64,000 bases of DNA from Sulfitobacter sp. LCG007. Lineage in GTDB: Bacteria > Pseudomonadota > Alphaproteobacteria > Rhodobacterales > Rhodobacteraceae. The stretch covers positions 372,001 through 436,000 of the forward strand of contig NZ_CP161805.1 in the NCBI RefSeq assembly GCF_040801785.1, read 5' to 3'. Both the position numbers and the translations under genes were made by a program. This document shows, one piece after another, positions 25,836 through 36,687 of the stretch; the stretch's first letter is position 1, and the number at the start of each line of letters is the position of its first letter. The notes beneath the pieces are model-generated. The model searched no databases and was not told the origin of the DNA. It was given only the letters and a program-made list of their open reading frames with translations.

Positions 25836-26021
25836 ATGGAATATGGAATATTCGGACTGATCATCCTGATCGCGGACATCTACGCCATCATTCAGGTATT
25901 GGGTTCCAGTGCATCCACCCTCGCCAAGATCATCTGGACGATCGCCATCATCGCCCTGCCGGTGCTCGGCCTGCTGATCTGGCTCATCGCCGGGCCGAGA
26001 TCGTCGCGCGCGAGCGTCTGA
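25836..26021 (+). CDS. Small PLDc_N-domain membrane protein
   Basis: This 61-aa protein has two membrane helices with the phospholipase D N-terminal-type pattern: [20 protein letters not shown], a loop with [11 protein letters not shown], then [25 protein letters not shown] lies upstream of ATG 25836; an earlier ATG at 25773 lacks these signals. Stand-alone PLDc_N proteins are common small inner-membrane proteins of unknown role. Confidence 0.82.
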   Translation: MEYGIFGLIILIADIYAIIQVLGSSASTLAKIIWTIAIIALPVLGLLIWLIAGPRSSRASV

Positions 26022-26211
26022 CCGCCCTAGCCTGCCCGCGGTACCAGTCCCTCGCACCGCGGCTTGTCGCAAGTCCCTGTTCCCGGACTTGCAGTTCACC
26101 CCCGTCGGCCGCCCGTGCCGCCGGGGGTAAATCTTTTTTCGGACTTGTGACCTCGTTCACTGATTGTTGGCACCGCTCATGAGAGAGTGGCTGCAGCAAA
26201 GGAGGTCAGAA

Positions 26212-26289
26212 ATGTTCGAAGTCAGCGTCATAATCGCCGTCATCGCAATCATCGTCCTTCGCGACTACTACATTCGTCGCAAGGCCTGA
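26212..26289 (+). CDS. 25-aa membrane microprotein
   Basis: The reading frame MFEVSVIIAVIAIIVLRDYY-IRRKA has one membrane helix and a positive C-terminal tail. Its ribosome site is excellent: AAAGGAGGT ends five bases before the ATG. No family is recognised and the frame is too short for standard gene callers. The strong translation signal is the reason for calling it. Confidence 0.6.
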   Translation: MFEVSVIIAVIAIIVLRDYYIRRKA

Positions 26290-26537
26290 AGTGCACCTGG
26301 TCCGGGCCGGATCGGGGTAGCGCGCGCACGCGGGAGATCTGTGCGGAACGTCGCCTGCGCAGCCGAAAGAGACGGTTGGCATGATGGCAACACCACGCTT
26401 TTCGATCGAGGGCGGGTCCCGGAAGCAGCCCCGTTTCTTGACGCAGATCGAAGAACGGTCGGGGCAGTTGCCCTCAAGCTTCCTTCGCTGCACGGCACAA
26501 GGGTCATTGTCGAACATCGGCTTCGGGGGATTTTAGG

Positions 26538-26807
26538 ATGTTGCTCATTTCACTCGGCATGTGCACCGGTCTGGCGATGATCGCGATGCTCACGTCGCGC
26601 CCGACGATCCTGGGCACAGTCTTCGCGCTTGCGGCAAACGTGTCGTTCGTCGCGCTCGCCGCCAGTCTCGGGGCAACGCCCGTGACCGTGCTTCACTCCG
26701 TTTTGCTGGTCGTCAATCTGGTCCGTCTGCTCCAGGCGCGCTCCGAGCGGCTTGAGCGTGCCGACACATGGCGCACGGGCATCGTTCGAAGCGGCGAAAT
26801 GCGCTGA
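26538..26807 (+). CDS. Small membrane protein, unrecognised
   Basis: This 89-aa protein has three hydrophobic segments (LLISLGMCTGLAMIAML, ILGTVFALAANVSFVALAAS, VTVLHSVLLVVNLVRLLQA) and a basic tail. GGGGGA lies about 8 nt before the ATG. It lies among other very small membrane genes. Function unknown. Confidence 0.55.
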   Translation: MLLISLGMCTGLAMIAMLTSRPTILGTVFALAANVSFVALAASLGATPVTVLHSVLLVVNLVRLLQARSERLERADTWRTGIVRSGEMR

Positions 26808-26848
26808 TCAGGCGGATCGTCATCCTGCGGCGAAAGCCGTAGAGCGTA

Positions 26849-27031
26849 TCAGTGGCTCTTGTGCCGCATGGCGCCGACCCGATCCTTGGGATCCACAGGC
26901 CCACGTGTCAGTTCATCCCGCGACACCACGTTCTTGCCATGAGAGAAAGACCCTGGCCCGGCATCGGCCTCCCGTGCGCTCGATGTCGCAACAGGCGTCG
27001 GTGATCTGTCAGTCTCTCCCATCGTCTTCAT
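26849..27031 (-). CDS. Small hydrophilic ORF, doubtful
   Basis: A 60-codon frame (MKTMGETDRSPTPVATSSAR..., ending DPKDRVGAMRHKSH) has a polar, protein-like composition without membrane segments. A GGGAAATGAAG lies around the start. Nothing else supports it, and the stretch 26808-27136 is otherwise empty on both strands. Confidence 0.3.
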   Translation of the reverse strand: MKTMGETDRSPTPVATSSAREADAGPGSFSHGKNVVSRDELTRGPVDPKDRVGAMRHKSH

Positions 27032-27136
27032 TTCCCGGGAAACCGATGTGAACCGCATCACAGACCTGTGACTCACGAATCGTTAACCATGTTTTCACAG
27101 CGGCCATTACGCCGCCGGATGACGGGAACGGAAACG

Positions 27137-27268
27137 ATGATACGTTATTTCAGAGAGACATTCATGACTGCAAAGCCAGAGGTACGCCCTTCCGCGACGA
27201 TGCGCCCCGAGTGGTCCAAGCCCCCGCGCCAGTGGCGCTACCTCGACCATCTGCAGACACAGGCCTAG
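27137..27268 (+). CDS. Small basic ORF before a strong terminator
   Basis: A 43-codon frame (MIRYFRETFMTAKPEVRPSA..., ending QWRYLDHLQTQA) lies just before a strong terminator on the same strand, so a transcript of this region clearly exists or existed. GGAAACG precedes the ATG; an internal ATG at 27164 would give 34 aa. It could instead be an sRNA locus. No family recognised. Confidence 0.4.
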   Translation: MIRYFRETFMTAKPEVRPSATMRPEWSKPPRQWRYLDHLQTQA

Positions 27269-27293
27269 TCGAGGATTTCATTTCATCAAGTCA

Positions 27294-27326
27294 GGGGCGG
27301 GTTCGAAACCCGCCCCATTTTCTTTT
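27294..27326 (+). terminator. Strong rho-independent terminator
   Basis: GGGGCGGGTT (27294-27303) pairs with AACCCGCCCC (27307-27316) to give a 10-bp stem with a 3-nt loop, followed by ATTTTCTTTT. It serves the short plus-strand transcript that ends with the 43-codon ORF. The GGTTCGAAACC inside it mimics a tRNA T-arm but no tRNA surrounds it. Confidence 0.88.
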
Positions 27327-27339
27327 CGGGCCTGGCGGA

Positions 27340-27417
27340 TCAGAGCACGTGGAAGACGTAGAGAAGGATGATGATCGGGATGGGAATCCCGAGGAGCCAG
27401 AGCAGAACGCCACGCAT
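27340..27417 (-). CDS. 25-aa membrane microprotein (IPIPIIILL type)
   Basis: The frame MRGVLLWLLGIPIPIIILLY-VFHVL is almost wholly one membrane helix with a double-proline centre. AAGGAGG lies 6 nt before the ATG, a near-perfect ribosome site. Very similar short IPIPIIILL proteins are familiar in alphaproteobacterial annotation, which supports it as a real gene. Role unknown; it must sit in the inner membrane. Confidence 0.7.
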   Translation of the reverse strand: MRGVLLWLLGIPIPIIILLYVFHVL

Positions 27418-27669
27418 GAGGAGCCTCCTTGATGCTGTAGCGAAACACCGCGGAGGTGCCGGCGGTTCCGGTCCCTGGCCGCTGGTCCGAAGTCGACCAT
27501 ACGGTGCGTGCCGTTGCTGCCCGGCATCGATCCCTGTCGCGATCCGGCAAGGCCGTGGATCCCCATGCCGGAAGCGCACCCGACCTCAAGCCGGCCGCAT
27601 GTGGTGGCGCCGCCAGCCCCCGTCAGAATGCCTGCGCGAGCGTGAATGTCGCGTCGCGCCGCTTCCGGC

Positions 27670-29325
27670 CTATCTGGCGAATTTCTTGTGCTTCATGCGC
27701 TTGGGTTCCAGCGCATCCGCCCCCAGCCGGCGCTTCTTGTCTTCCTCGTAATCCGTGAAGCCGCCCTCGAACCATTCCACATGGGCATTGCCTTCGAAAG
27801 CCAGCATGTGCGTGCAGATGCGGTCGAGGAAGAACCGGTCGTGCGAGATCACGACGGCGCAACCCGCGAAGTCCACCAGTGCATCCTCGAGAGCCCGCAG
27901 GGTCTCGACATCCAGGTCGTTGGTCGGCTCGTCGAGCAGCAGCACGTTGCCGCCGGACTTCAGCAGGCGGGCCATGTGGACGCGGTTGCGCTCGCCGCCC
28001 GAGAGAAGGTTGACCTTCTTCTGCTGGTCCGAGCCCTTGAAGTTGAAGGACGAGCAGTAGGCGCGCGAATTCACCTCGGCATCGCCGAGCTGGATCAGCT
28101 CTGCACCACCGGTGATCGCTTCCCAGACCGTGTCCGAATCCTTGAGGTCGTCACGGGACTGGTCGACATAGCTCAGATCGACCGTGTCGCCGTATTCGAT
28201 CGAACCGGCATCCGGTTCGAGTTGTCCGGTGAGCATCCGGAACAGTGTCGACTTGCCCGCGCCGTTGGGTCCGATGACACCCACGATCCCGCCGGGGGGC
28301 AGCGAGAAGTCGAGCCCCTCGATCAGCTGGGTGTCGCCCATGTGCTTGGCGAGGCCCGTGACCTCTATGACCTTGGAGCCGAGGCGCGGACCGTTCGGGA
28401 TGACGATCTGGGCGCGCCCGATCTTCTCGCGTTCGGACTGGTTCGCCATCTCGTTATAGGCCTGGATCCGGGCCTTGGACTTGGCCTGGCGCGCCTTCGC
28501 CCCCTGCCGCATCCACTCGAGCTCGCGCTCGAGCGTCTTCTGCTTGGACTTGTCCTCACGCGCCTCCTGTTCCAGCCGTTTGGCTTTCTGTTCCAGCCAG
28601 GCCGAATAGTTGCCCTCGTAGGGAACGCCCCGCCCGCGGTCGAGTTCGAGGATCCAGCTCGTGATGTCGTCGAGGAAGTAGCGGTCGTGGGTGACGATCA
28701 GGATCGTGCCCTTGTAGTCGACCAGGTGCTGCTGGAGCCAGGCGATCGTCTCGGCATCGAGGTGGTTGGTCGGTTCGTCGAGCAGCAGCATGTCGGGCGC
28801 TTCGAGCAGCAGCCGGCAAAGCGCCACGCGGCGTGCCTCACCGCCCGAGAGGGTCTTGACGTCGGCATCGTCTGGCGGACAGCGCAGGGCCTCCATCGAC
28901 ACGTCGATCTGGCTGTCGAGGTCCCAGAGGTTCTCGGCGTCGATCTGGTCCTGGAGCGCGGCCATTTCGTCGGCCGTTTCATCCGAGTAGTTCATCGCCA
29001 GTTCGTTGTAGCGGTCGAGGATGTCCTTCTTGGCCTTCACGCCGAGCATGACATTCTCGCGAACGGTCAGATCCGGGTCGAGTTTCGGCTCCTGCGGCAG
29101 GTAGCCGACCTTGGCGCCCTCGGCCTGCCATGCCTCGCCCTGAAAGTCCTTGTCGATCCCGGCCATGATCTTGAGCAGCGTGGACTTGCCCGCGCCGTTT
29201 ACGCCGACGACCCCGATCTTCACGCCGGGCAGGAAGTTGAGGTTGATGTTCTCGAAGCACTTCTTGCCGCCCGGATAGGTCTTGGAGACACCGTGCATGT
29301 GGTAGACGTACTGGTAGGCGGCCAT
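27670..29325 (-). CDS. ettA: Energy-dependent translational throttle protein EttA (ABC-F)
   Basis: This 551-aa protein has two ABC domains on one chain: Walker A GVNGAGKST and GPNGAGKST, signatures LSGGEARR and LSGGERNR, each with an LLLDEPTNHLD/LLLDEPTNDLD Walker B. The middle linker and the arm region (LERELEWMRQGAKARQAKSK) fit EttA. It binds the ribosomal E site and gates entry to elongation according to the ATP/ADP ratio. The start at 29325 matches the usual MAAYQYVYHM; longer in-frame sequence is not conserved-looking. Confidence 0.95.
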   Translation of the reverse strand: MAAYQYVYHMHGVSKTYPGGKKCFENINLNFLPGVKIGVVGVNGAGKSTLLKIMAGIDKDFQGEAWQAEGAKVGYLPQEPKLDPDLTVRENVMLGVKAKKDILDRYNELAMNYSDETADEMAALQDQIDAENLWDLDSQIDVSMEALRCPPDDADVKTLSGGEARRVALCRLLLEAPDMLLLDEPTNHLDAETIAWLQQHLVDYKGTILIVTHDRYFLDDITSWILELDRGRGVPYEGNYSAWLEQKAKRLEQEAREDKSKQKTLERELEWMRQGAKARQAKSKARIQAYNEMANQSEREKIGRAQIVIPNGPRLGSKVIEVTGLAKHMGDTQLIEGLDFSLPPGGIVGVIGPNGAGKSTLFRMLTGQLEPDAGSIEYGDTVDLSYVDQSRDDLKDSDTVWEAITGGAELIQLGDAEVNSRAYCSSFNFKGSDQQKKVNLLSGGERNRVHMARLLKSGGNVLLLDEPTNDLDVETLRALEDALVDFAGCAVVISHDRFFLDRICTHMLAFEGNAHVEWFEGGFTDYEEDKKRRLGADALEPKRMKHKKFAR

Positions 29326-29648
29326 GGTTCGCTCCGGCAGAGTGTGGGGTTCGCTCCCATGTAGTGAAAGGGGGGTGCGGGCGCAACGGGGAGGGGAGGG
29401 GGCAAAGAGCGTTGGTGAACTGCGTATAATAGGAAGTGGCCAACAAACGGCCGGGAAGATGCCGCGGAGCGCCGGGCGAGCGCCTGCCCGTATCGCGCTG
29501 CAGGCGTGCCTCCGGCACGACCGGGCTGGCGCCTTGGTAAGGTTTAGCGCCGGGCGGCCTTTCGGCGGGCTGGAGGGATAAAGTGCCCCGCTCCGGCGTT
29601 GCAGCGCCATCCCACGGGCAGGCGCTTGCCCTGTGTTGAGGTGAGCCT
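29326..29648. other. Intergenic gap between ettA and the Abi-type gene
   Basis: This 323-bp stretch holds the ettA promoter on the minus strand, where TATTAT (minus strand, near 29428) is a plausible -10. It also has several GC hairpins (for example GCGCCGGGCGGCC / GGCGGGC). The base composition drops sharply at about 29640, which marks the edge of the AT-rich gene. No gene seen. Confidence 0.4.
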
Positions 29649-30545
29649 TTATCTAAGAGTTAACTTGTCTTCGGGAAATCGCTTCTCCCAAGTCTCAATG
29701 AGAAATAACGCAACGGCAAAAGAGCTGTTGACTGCTAGCCTTGCTATTCTTGGATCTAAGCGGCGAAATCCTCGTTCTCTTCCGTGAGCGGTGCCAGAGT
29801 GCGATCTAAGCGCCCCAATCCCCTGGATGCTGTTTCCTAATGCACTTAAGATCGTCCGAACATCCGCTTCAACTTCGGTATCGATTCCTGCTTTGGCAGG
29901 CGAGAGGCCCAGTGGTTCGCGAACTTCCTTATAAAGCGTCTTGATGTCGAGTTGTTTTGGAAGGTCGATTTCTCGACTCACCAAAATTGAACGACAGACG
30001 CTCTCAAGCATTGAGCAGGCCGCAGTGACAGCTGCTTCCGGGTCTTTCTCGACATTTTCTTGGGCCCGTCGAACTTCCCGATCAAGCGAATCGAGGGTCC
30101 ATTCTGCACTGATCTTTTGAAGGTGAGGTGCCGCAGAGTGGCTTGGCAGCGATGCCAATTCGTTAATGAGATTGATGAAGGGTGCGTCATCGATGGCTGC
30201 TGAGTCCATCAAAGCCGATACATACTCTGGATCGATAGCCCAAACATCGCTTTGACTTCTTAGGGACAAGATCTCAAGCTCATCATCGCGCTCTCTATTC
30301 TTCTCGCGCCAAAGTAGGTTAAATAATTCGACAACTATGTGAGGTGGAGATATCTCAACAAATGCCTTCAATCTATTGAACTTGGAAGTCCCGTGTCCAC
30401 TGAACGCGTCGGCGTAGATATTAATGCTAAAATGATCTTCGAAAAAATCTGAGAAGGTCTTATTGCTAAAATCGAGAACATAACCTGGGGAGGGGCAGAA
30501 CCAGTCTTTTATTTGAGACCAATGATAATTTTTTAGTCTGGGCAT
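29649..30545 (-). CDS. Abi-C domain protein, probable phage-defence (abortive infection) gene
   Basis: This 298-aa protein has a C-terminal block typical of the abortive-infection C-terminal domain: DPEAAVTAACSMLESVCRSI, then LDIKTLYKEVREPLGLSP, GNSIQGIGALRSHSGTAHGR. The N-terminal half (FSDFFEDHFSINIYADAFSG, AFVEISPPHIVVELFNLLW) is unrecognised. Its DNA is clearly more AT-rich than uvrB or ettA on either side, so it looks acquired. It starts 7 bp after the uvrB stop, and its ribosome site (GGGAGG) lies inside the last uvrB codons, so it rides on the uvrB transcript. The defence role is inferred from the domain. Confidence 0.72.
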   Translation of the reverse strand: MPRLKNYHWSQIKDWFCPSPGYVLDFSNKTFSDFFEDHFSINIYADAFSGHGTSKFNRLKAFVEISPPHIVVELFNLLWREKNRERDDELEILSLRSQSDVWAIDPEYVSALMDSAAIDDAPFINLINELASLPSHSAAPHLQKISAEWTLDSLDREVRRAQENVEKDPEAAVTAACSMLESVCRSILVSREIDLPKQLDIKTLYKEVREPLGLSPAKAGIDTEVEADVRTILSALGNSIQGIGALRSHSGTAHGRERGFRRLDPRIARLAVNSSFAVALFLIETWEKRFPEDKLTLR

Positions 30546-30552
30546 TCTTTGC

Positions 30553-32757
<2,205 letters not shown>

Positions 32758-32869
32758 GGCGCGTTCCTCGGGGACAGGACCATTAGGTGCGCGCCGTGCC
32801 CGGATGTTCAAGGGGTCGGAGGCGTCAGCTGACGGGAATTGTCAGGAACACACGCTGGCCGATCTTTGC

Positions 32870-33463
32870 TCAGGCGGCTTTCCGGCGGCGCAGGCCGGCC
32901 AGCAGCGCGAAGGCGGTGACCGCCAGGAGCCCACCGGCCGGCAGGGGCACCGCAGGCATTTGCAAAAGGCTCGCGGTGAGGCGGGAGGCGGGAACGCCGC
33001 GGGCGAGGTCCTGGCCGACGACCCCCGTCGAAACCGGTTTTCCGGCGGAATGGTCGATGTAGCAGACGCCCTCGCCGAACCCGCCCGAGAAGAAGCCCGC
33101 GGTAGAGCAGCCAAGATCGCCCGCCTGGAGGAACCAGGCCTGGCCGCCCGCACCGAATCCGTCACCCCCCGTGATGAACATCCCGGCAGCCGTGTCGAAA
33201 TTGAGGTTGAAGACGCCATCCGAAGTTCCGTCGCTCCATTGCCGCGACCCGAGAAGCGAGCTGCCCCGATAGATCGAGATCTTGAGATAATCGATGTCGT
33301 CTGCGTTGATGACGCCCTTCAGCCCTTTCGCAAAGCCGAACTCACCCTCCAGCCTGTGTCCGAAGTCCCCGCTCCATGAGATCGAATAGGACGTCGCGGC
33401 GGCCGAACCCGCAAGCGACATGGTCGCGAGGGCGGCGCTCAGGATATGCTTGAACTTCGTCAC
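32870..33463 (-). CDS. VPLPA-CTERM sorting-domain surface protein
   Basis: This 197-aa exported protein has an N-terminal signal (HILSAALATMSLAGSAAA) and ends in the sorting signal PAVPLPAGGLLAVTAFALLA-GLRRRKAA: VPLPA, one membrane helix, then basic residues. The middle is Gly-rich and beta-like. GTG 33463 is chosen since GAGGTGGAA precedes it. VPLPA-CTERM proteins are sorted by an exosortase-type system and are typical of Rhodobacteraceae with exopolysaccharide. No such exosortase lies in the window. Confidence 0.88.
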   Translation of the reverse strand: MTKFKHILSAALATMSLAGSAAATSYSISWSGDFGHRLEGEFGFAKGLKGVINADDIDYLKISIYRGSSLLGSRQWSDGTSDGVFNLNFDTAAGMFITGGDGFGAGGQAWFLQAGDLGCSTAGFFSGGFGEGVCYIDHSAGKPVSTGVVGQDLARGVPASRLTASLLQMPAVPLPAGGLLAVTAFALLAGLRRRKAA

Positions 33464-33745
33464 GGCTTCCACCTCTGCAACGTCGGTTCCGTCCGCCTGG
33501 CCGGACGAGGGCGCAAAATGTCGGGAAGGAAGCCTCCCCTGCCGCTCGGCTCAAATGGCACTGCTCGTCGGCGCCGCCTGTTGCCTGCCCCTCCTGATTG
33601 GACTGCGTTCGCGCAAGGGGCAAGATCATTGCCCGCCGCATATCAGACTGTGCACTTTCGCTCAAGCATGCCGGAATTCGCCCCTTGCCGCAGAAGGCCG
33701 GATTCGCGATAACCGGGACGCCGTCATTCCGTCCGGAGGCCTCAA

Positions 33746-34057
33746 ATGCGCGCGCGCATCTACAAACCCGCCAAGACCGCCATGCAGTCAGGGAACGCAA
33801 AGACCCACGCATGGGTGCTGGACTATGCGCCGGCCTCCGCGCGGGAAGTCGATCCGCTGATGGGTTGGACCTCCTCCACCGATACCCAGGCCCAGGTGCG
33901 CCTTCGTTTTGACAGCAAGGAGGCCGCGCTCGACTATGCGCGTGCGCATGGGATCGACGCCGAGGTGATCGAGCCGAAGATCCGCAAGCCCAACATCCGC
34001 CCCGGCGGCTACGGAGAGAATTTCGCCACCTCCCGCCGCGGGGTATGGACGCACTGA
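33746..34057 (+). CDS. NDUFS4-like ETC complex I accessory subunit
   Basis: This 103-aa protein matches the ETC_C1_NDUFS4 family: [45 protein letters not shown] and the C-terminal [14 protein letters not shown]. It is an accessory subunit of NADH:quinone oxidoreductase, kept in Alphaproteobacteria and mitochondria. GGAGG lies 6 nt before the ATG. It is the last clearly core gene before the copper island. Confidence 0.9.
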   Translation: MRARIYKPAKTAMQSGNAKTHAWVLDYAPASAREVDPLMGWTSSTDTQAQVRLRFDSKEAALDYARAHGIDAEVIEPKIRKPNIRPGGYGENFATSRRGVWTH

Positions 34058-34592
34058 GAACTGTAAATCGGGATCAAGTTGCGGCCGAATGGGCCACGTG
34101 ATCCGGCCGAGGCCTATTTCGAAGGGCGTGGATGCATCCCGCTTTCAGTCGGCTTCGCAGTTATTCCTTTCGGCATCTGGTCCAGTGAGACGCTTCGACC
34201 GACCATCGGCTCTCGCATGGACTGGCTTGGACGGTGCGCATGTTGAAGCCACTGAAATGAGAGGCCGATCGCTTCGGCGAGGCGTAGTTAGAGAAAGCAG
34301 ATGAATGCGCAAACGGAAGCATTAAGTCTGCGCAGCGCAAGGGGTGTCAGGGACGAAACGTACTGCCTAGTGTCTCTGGGCTGCTCTCTGAAAGACGGTG
34401 ATGGAGGCGCTGGCGCTGATGCTCCGGCGCCTTTCGCGTATGGAGAGGATCCTGCGGTTGGTGGCATGGGGCCACGGATCCGGCGGAGTGCCGTTGTGCT
34501 CTCCCCGTATGAGTCTTAGCATGGCGCAGTGGGGCTGGCGTGCGATGGTGAGACCTTGGACACGAGGTCGCTTGGAAGCGGTGGGAACTCCG
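34058..34592. other. Low-coding stretch at the left edge of the copper island
   Basis: About 535 bp without a convincing gene. Several short frames exist on both strands but none has a ribosome site plus domain features. Composition is less GC-rich than the core genes on the left. Together with the stretch at 34842-35274 it looks like decayed or non-coding island edge. Confidence 0.4.
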
Positions 34593-34841
34593 ATGAAGAC
34601 CATTAAGCCGACGCAAGCTGTCGCTACGATACTGAACCGATATCAGCGTCGGAGAAAATGTCAGGTGCCCGTCACAGCAACAGATGTCTACGCCGACAGC
34701 ATTGCTCGCGTCTGTGGAGACGACGTTGACCTCGACCCGGTCGAACGGGGCCTCATCCACCTCAATCGCCAGAAGGTGATTTCCGGCAGACGACTGGCCA
34801 CGCTTCTTGCTCGCCATCAGCGGGAGATCAGACCTGAGTGA
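34593..34841 (+). CDS. Small hypothetical protein, unrecognised
   Basis: An 82-aa frame (MKTIKPTQAVATILNRYQRR..., containing VPVTATDVYADSIARVCGDD and RGLIHLNRQKVISGRRLATL) has a helical, basic composition that looks like a small DNA-related or antitoxin-like protein. I cannot name a family. A GGTGGGA lies upstream. The frame is open further upstream but without coding-like composition. Confidence 0.45.
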   Translation: MKTIKPTQAVATILNRYQRRRKCQVPVTATDVYADSIARVCGDDVDLDPVERGLIHLNRQKVISGRRLATLLARHQREIRPE

Positions 34842-35274
34842 CGCCTCCCGAGGGCTTCCCGGGTTATTGGGCTTAAAACCAGATACCAATACACGAAGCG
34901 TCATCACTCTTGGGAGCGAATGGTTTGCTTCAAGGGCCCATAGTCATTGGTCACGTCCGGCGCTGCATGATGATCTGCCTTGGCGCGAAGGGCGGGAAGG
35001 AGACATTCGCTGCGCCGGGCACGGAAGTCTGGTTTGCGGGACGAAGCTATCTTCTGCCGTAGAATTCCGAATGTCCACTTTATGGCCGCTGTTTAACAAA
35101 CGGTCGATATCGCCGGTGCCGTGAGGTGTTGGGTTTTGACCGGCACGCGTAGACGTAACGGACTGCGTAAGGGTTCGTTAAGGTGAATGAGTTGTCGATA
35201 AAACTTCCCGAAACACATCATCGGGTCAACTCTACCGTCGCGTGCGCCAATCGGACGATCAGTGCGCCAGCCAT
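34842..35274. other. Intergenic stretch before the sialidase-like gene
   Basis: About 430 bp with lower GC and no supported gene. It carries pieces such as GTTTAACAAACGGTC and AAGGGTTCGTTAAGG but no clear hairpin terminator for the minus-strand gene that ends at 35275. Confidence 0.35.
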
Positions 35275-36483
35275 CTACCCGCTCGTATCGCGCGACGTTT
35301 CGTTCCATGCAATCCAGAGATCCGCGCCTGAAGCGACCATGCGCGGAAAACCGATCGTCCGACCCGTGCGGACGAGGGTCAGCGCAACCGACGCGCCGCA
35401 ACCATTCGTCGGTGTGGCGCGGCAGACAAGGACGGCTTCGCCCGCGGCGGTCCGCTCGACCCAACTGAAGAGCGCTAAGCCATCGGACAATTGTGCTACG
35501 TCCACCCCGCCGAAGGGCGCGCCGAGGTCGATCCACTTCGGTTCGCCGAAACTGGCACCCCGGTCGTCGGAGAAAGCCATCCTGACGGCGGGAATGCCGT
35601 TTGCCGCCGTGAACCACACCAGAGCGACCCGGCTGCCATTGGCGTCGATGGCGGGGCTGTTCACCGGGCAGCCCGATATCTCCCAGCCGTCGCCACTGAT
35701 AACGACAGGTTCGGACCAGACTCCATCGACCCGGCGCACCAGCGAGATGTTCCAGATTTCGTCCTTTGTCCTGTCTCGATAGGCCAGCAGAACAGCCCCG
35801 TCGTCCAACGTCACTGCCGTGGTCTGACAACAGGTGCAGGTCCAGTCGTCGAGCAAGACCTCTTTTGAAAGCTCTCCGTCGGCGCCAAGCGTGGTGGCGC
35901 GTAGTTGGATGGCGTCCCCTTTGGCCTCGGTGGCACCCTGACTGTCGCCGGTGTCGTGGTTCCGGCCGTCGAGCCACATTGCCATGATCCCGCCGGACCC
36001 GTCGGGCACCATCGACACAAACCCGTGCTGCCGCTCCGTCCCATCCCGATGCGGAACGATTCCTGCGCCACATGTGACACCGTCATCGTGCGACAGGGAA
36101 ATGTTGGTGTCATAGGCAAAATAGCTGTCGCCGTTCATGCGAGACCAGCTGATGGCGAGCCTCCCGTCCGGCATCGCGGCAACCGAGGGAAAATCGGCGT
36201 AATTGATGAACAGGTCATCACCCTCCACGACCGTGACCGGTTGCGACCAGTCATTTCCATCCAAGATCGCAGTCAGGACTGCCGCGTGAACCGGGCCATC
36301 CGTTTCGATCCAGGACATCAGGATGCGGCCATCCGGCATAACGGCAAGGGACGGACCTTCCGCGTTCAGCGCGGCCGGGGTAATGATTTCCTCACGGGAC
36401 ACGAACACTTGTGCTACAGCCAACACAGCGGAATGGGCTGAAAGAAAGACGCCCAAGACGCAGAGACCTAAAGGATGACGCAT
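35275..36483 (-). CDS. Sialidase-like beta-propeller exported protein of the copper island
   Basis: This 402-aa protein has a signal peptide (MRHPLGLCVLGVFLSAHSAV) and BNR/Asp-box-like blades (SLSHDDGVTCG, AFSDDRGASFGEPKW, repeated MPDGR). Two unusual cysteine groups are seen, WTCTCCQTT and ISGCPVNSP, which could bind copper or form disulfides. Catalytic sialidase residues cannot be confirmed. It lies next to copper genes but is in its own transcription unit, since a terminator separates it from the glutaredoxin-MauE operon. The C-terminus is rather abrupt and may be shortened. Confidence 0.68.
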   Translation of the reverse strand: MRHPLGLCVLGVFLSAHSAVLAVAQVFVSREEIITPAALNAEGPSLAVMPDGRILMSWIETDGPVHAAVLTAILDGNDWSQPVTVVEGDDLFINYADFPSVAAMPDGRLAISWSRMNGDSYFAYDTNISLSHDDGVTCGAGIVPHRDGTERQHGFVSMVPDGSGGIMAMWLDGRNHDTGDSQGATEAKGDAIQLRATTLGADGELSKEVLLDDWTCTCCQTTAVTLDDGAVLLAYRDRTKDEIWNISLVRRVDGVWSEPVVISGDGWEISGCPVNSPAIDANGSRVALVWFTAANGIPAVRMAFSDDRGASFGEPKWIDLGAPFGGVDVAQLSDGLALFSWVERTAAGEAVLVCRATPTNGCGASVALTLVRTGRTIGFPRMVASGADLWIAWNETSRDTSG

Positions 36484-36587
36484 TGGCCTGACCCTTTAAG
36501 CGGATGCGGCAAACACGATCCATGCCGTCGGCTTTCGAACCACCACTGACTCCGGACTTCTATGGGTCGTGAGCGGTCGACGCAGAT

Positions 36588-36622
36588 AAAACGAAAGACC
36601 GCACAGTCTGCACTGCGCGGTC
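36588..36622 (-). terminator. Terminator after the DUF305/MauE operon
   Basis: On the minus strand GACCGC...CAGT pairs with ACTG...GCGGTC (one internal mismatch, 4-nt loop), followed by TTTCGTTTT. It lies about 65 bp after the glutaredoxin-MauE stop. Confidence 0.75.
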
Positions 36623-36687
36623 ACCGTCAGACTATTCGATGTTCTCGATCAGCCAAGCAGTCATTGCCTTCGGCCGCCAGACCAGTT

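Noticed and set aside
27294-27326. GGTTCGAAACC looked like a tRNA T-arm
   Set aside because: There is no acceptor, D or anticodon stem around it; the sequence is a rho-independent terminator.
34593-34841. Idea that the 82-aa protein is a VbhA-type Fic antitoxin
   Set aside because: The inhibitory S/TxxxE(G/N) motif is not present (SIARVCG lacks Glu), and no Fic toxin gene is adjacent.
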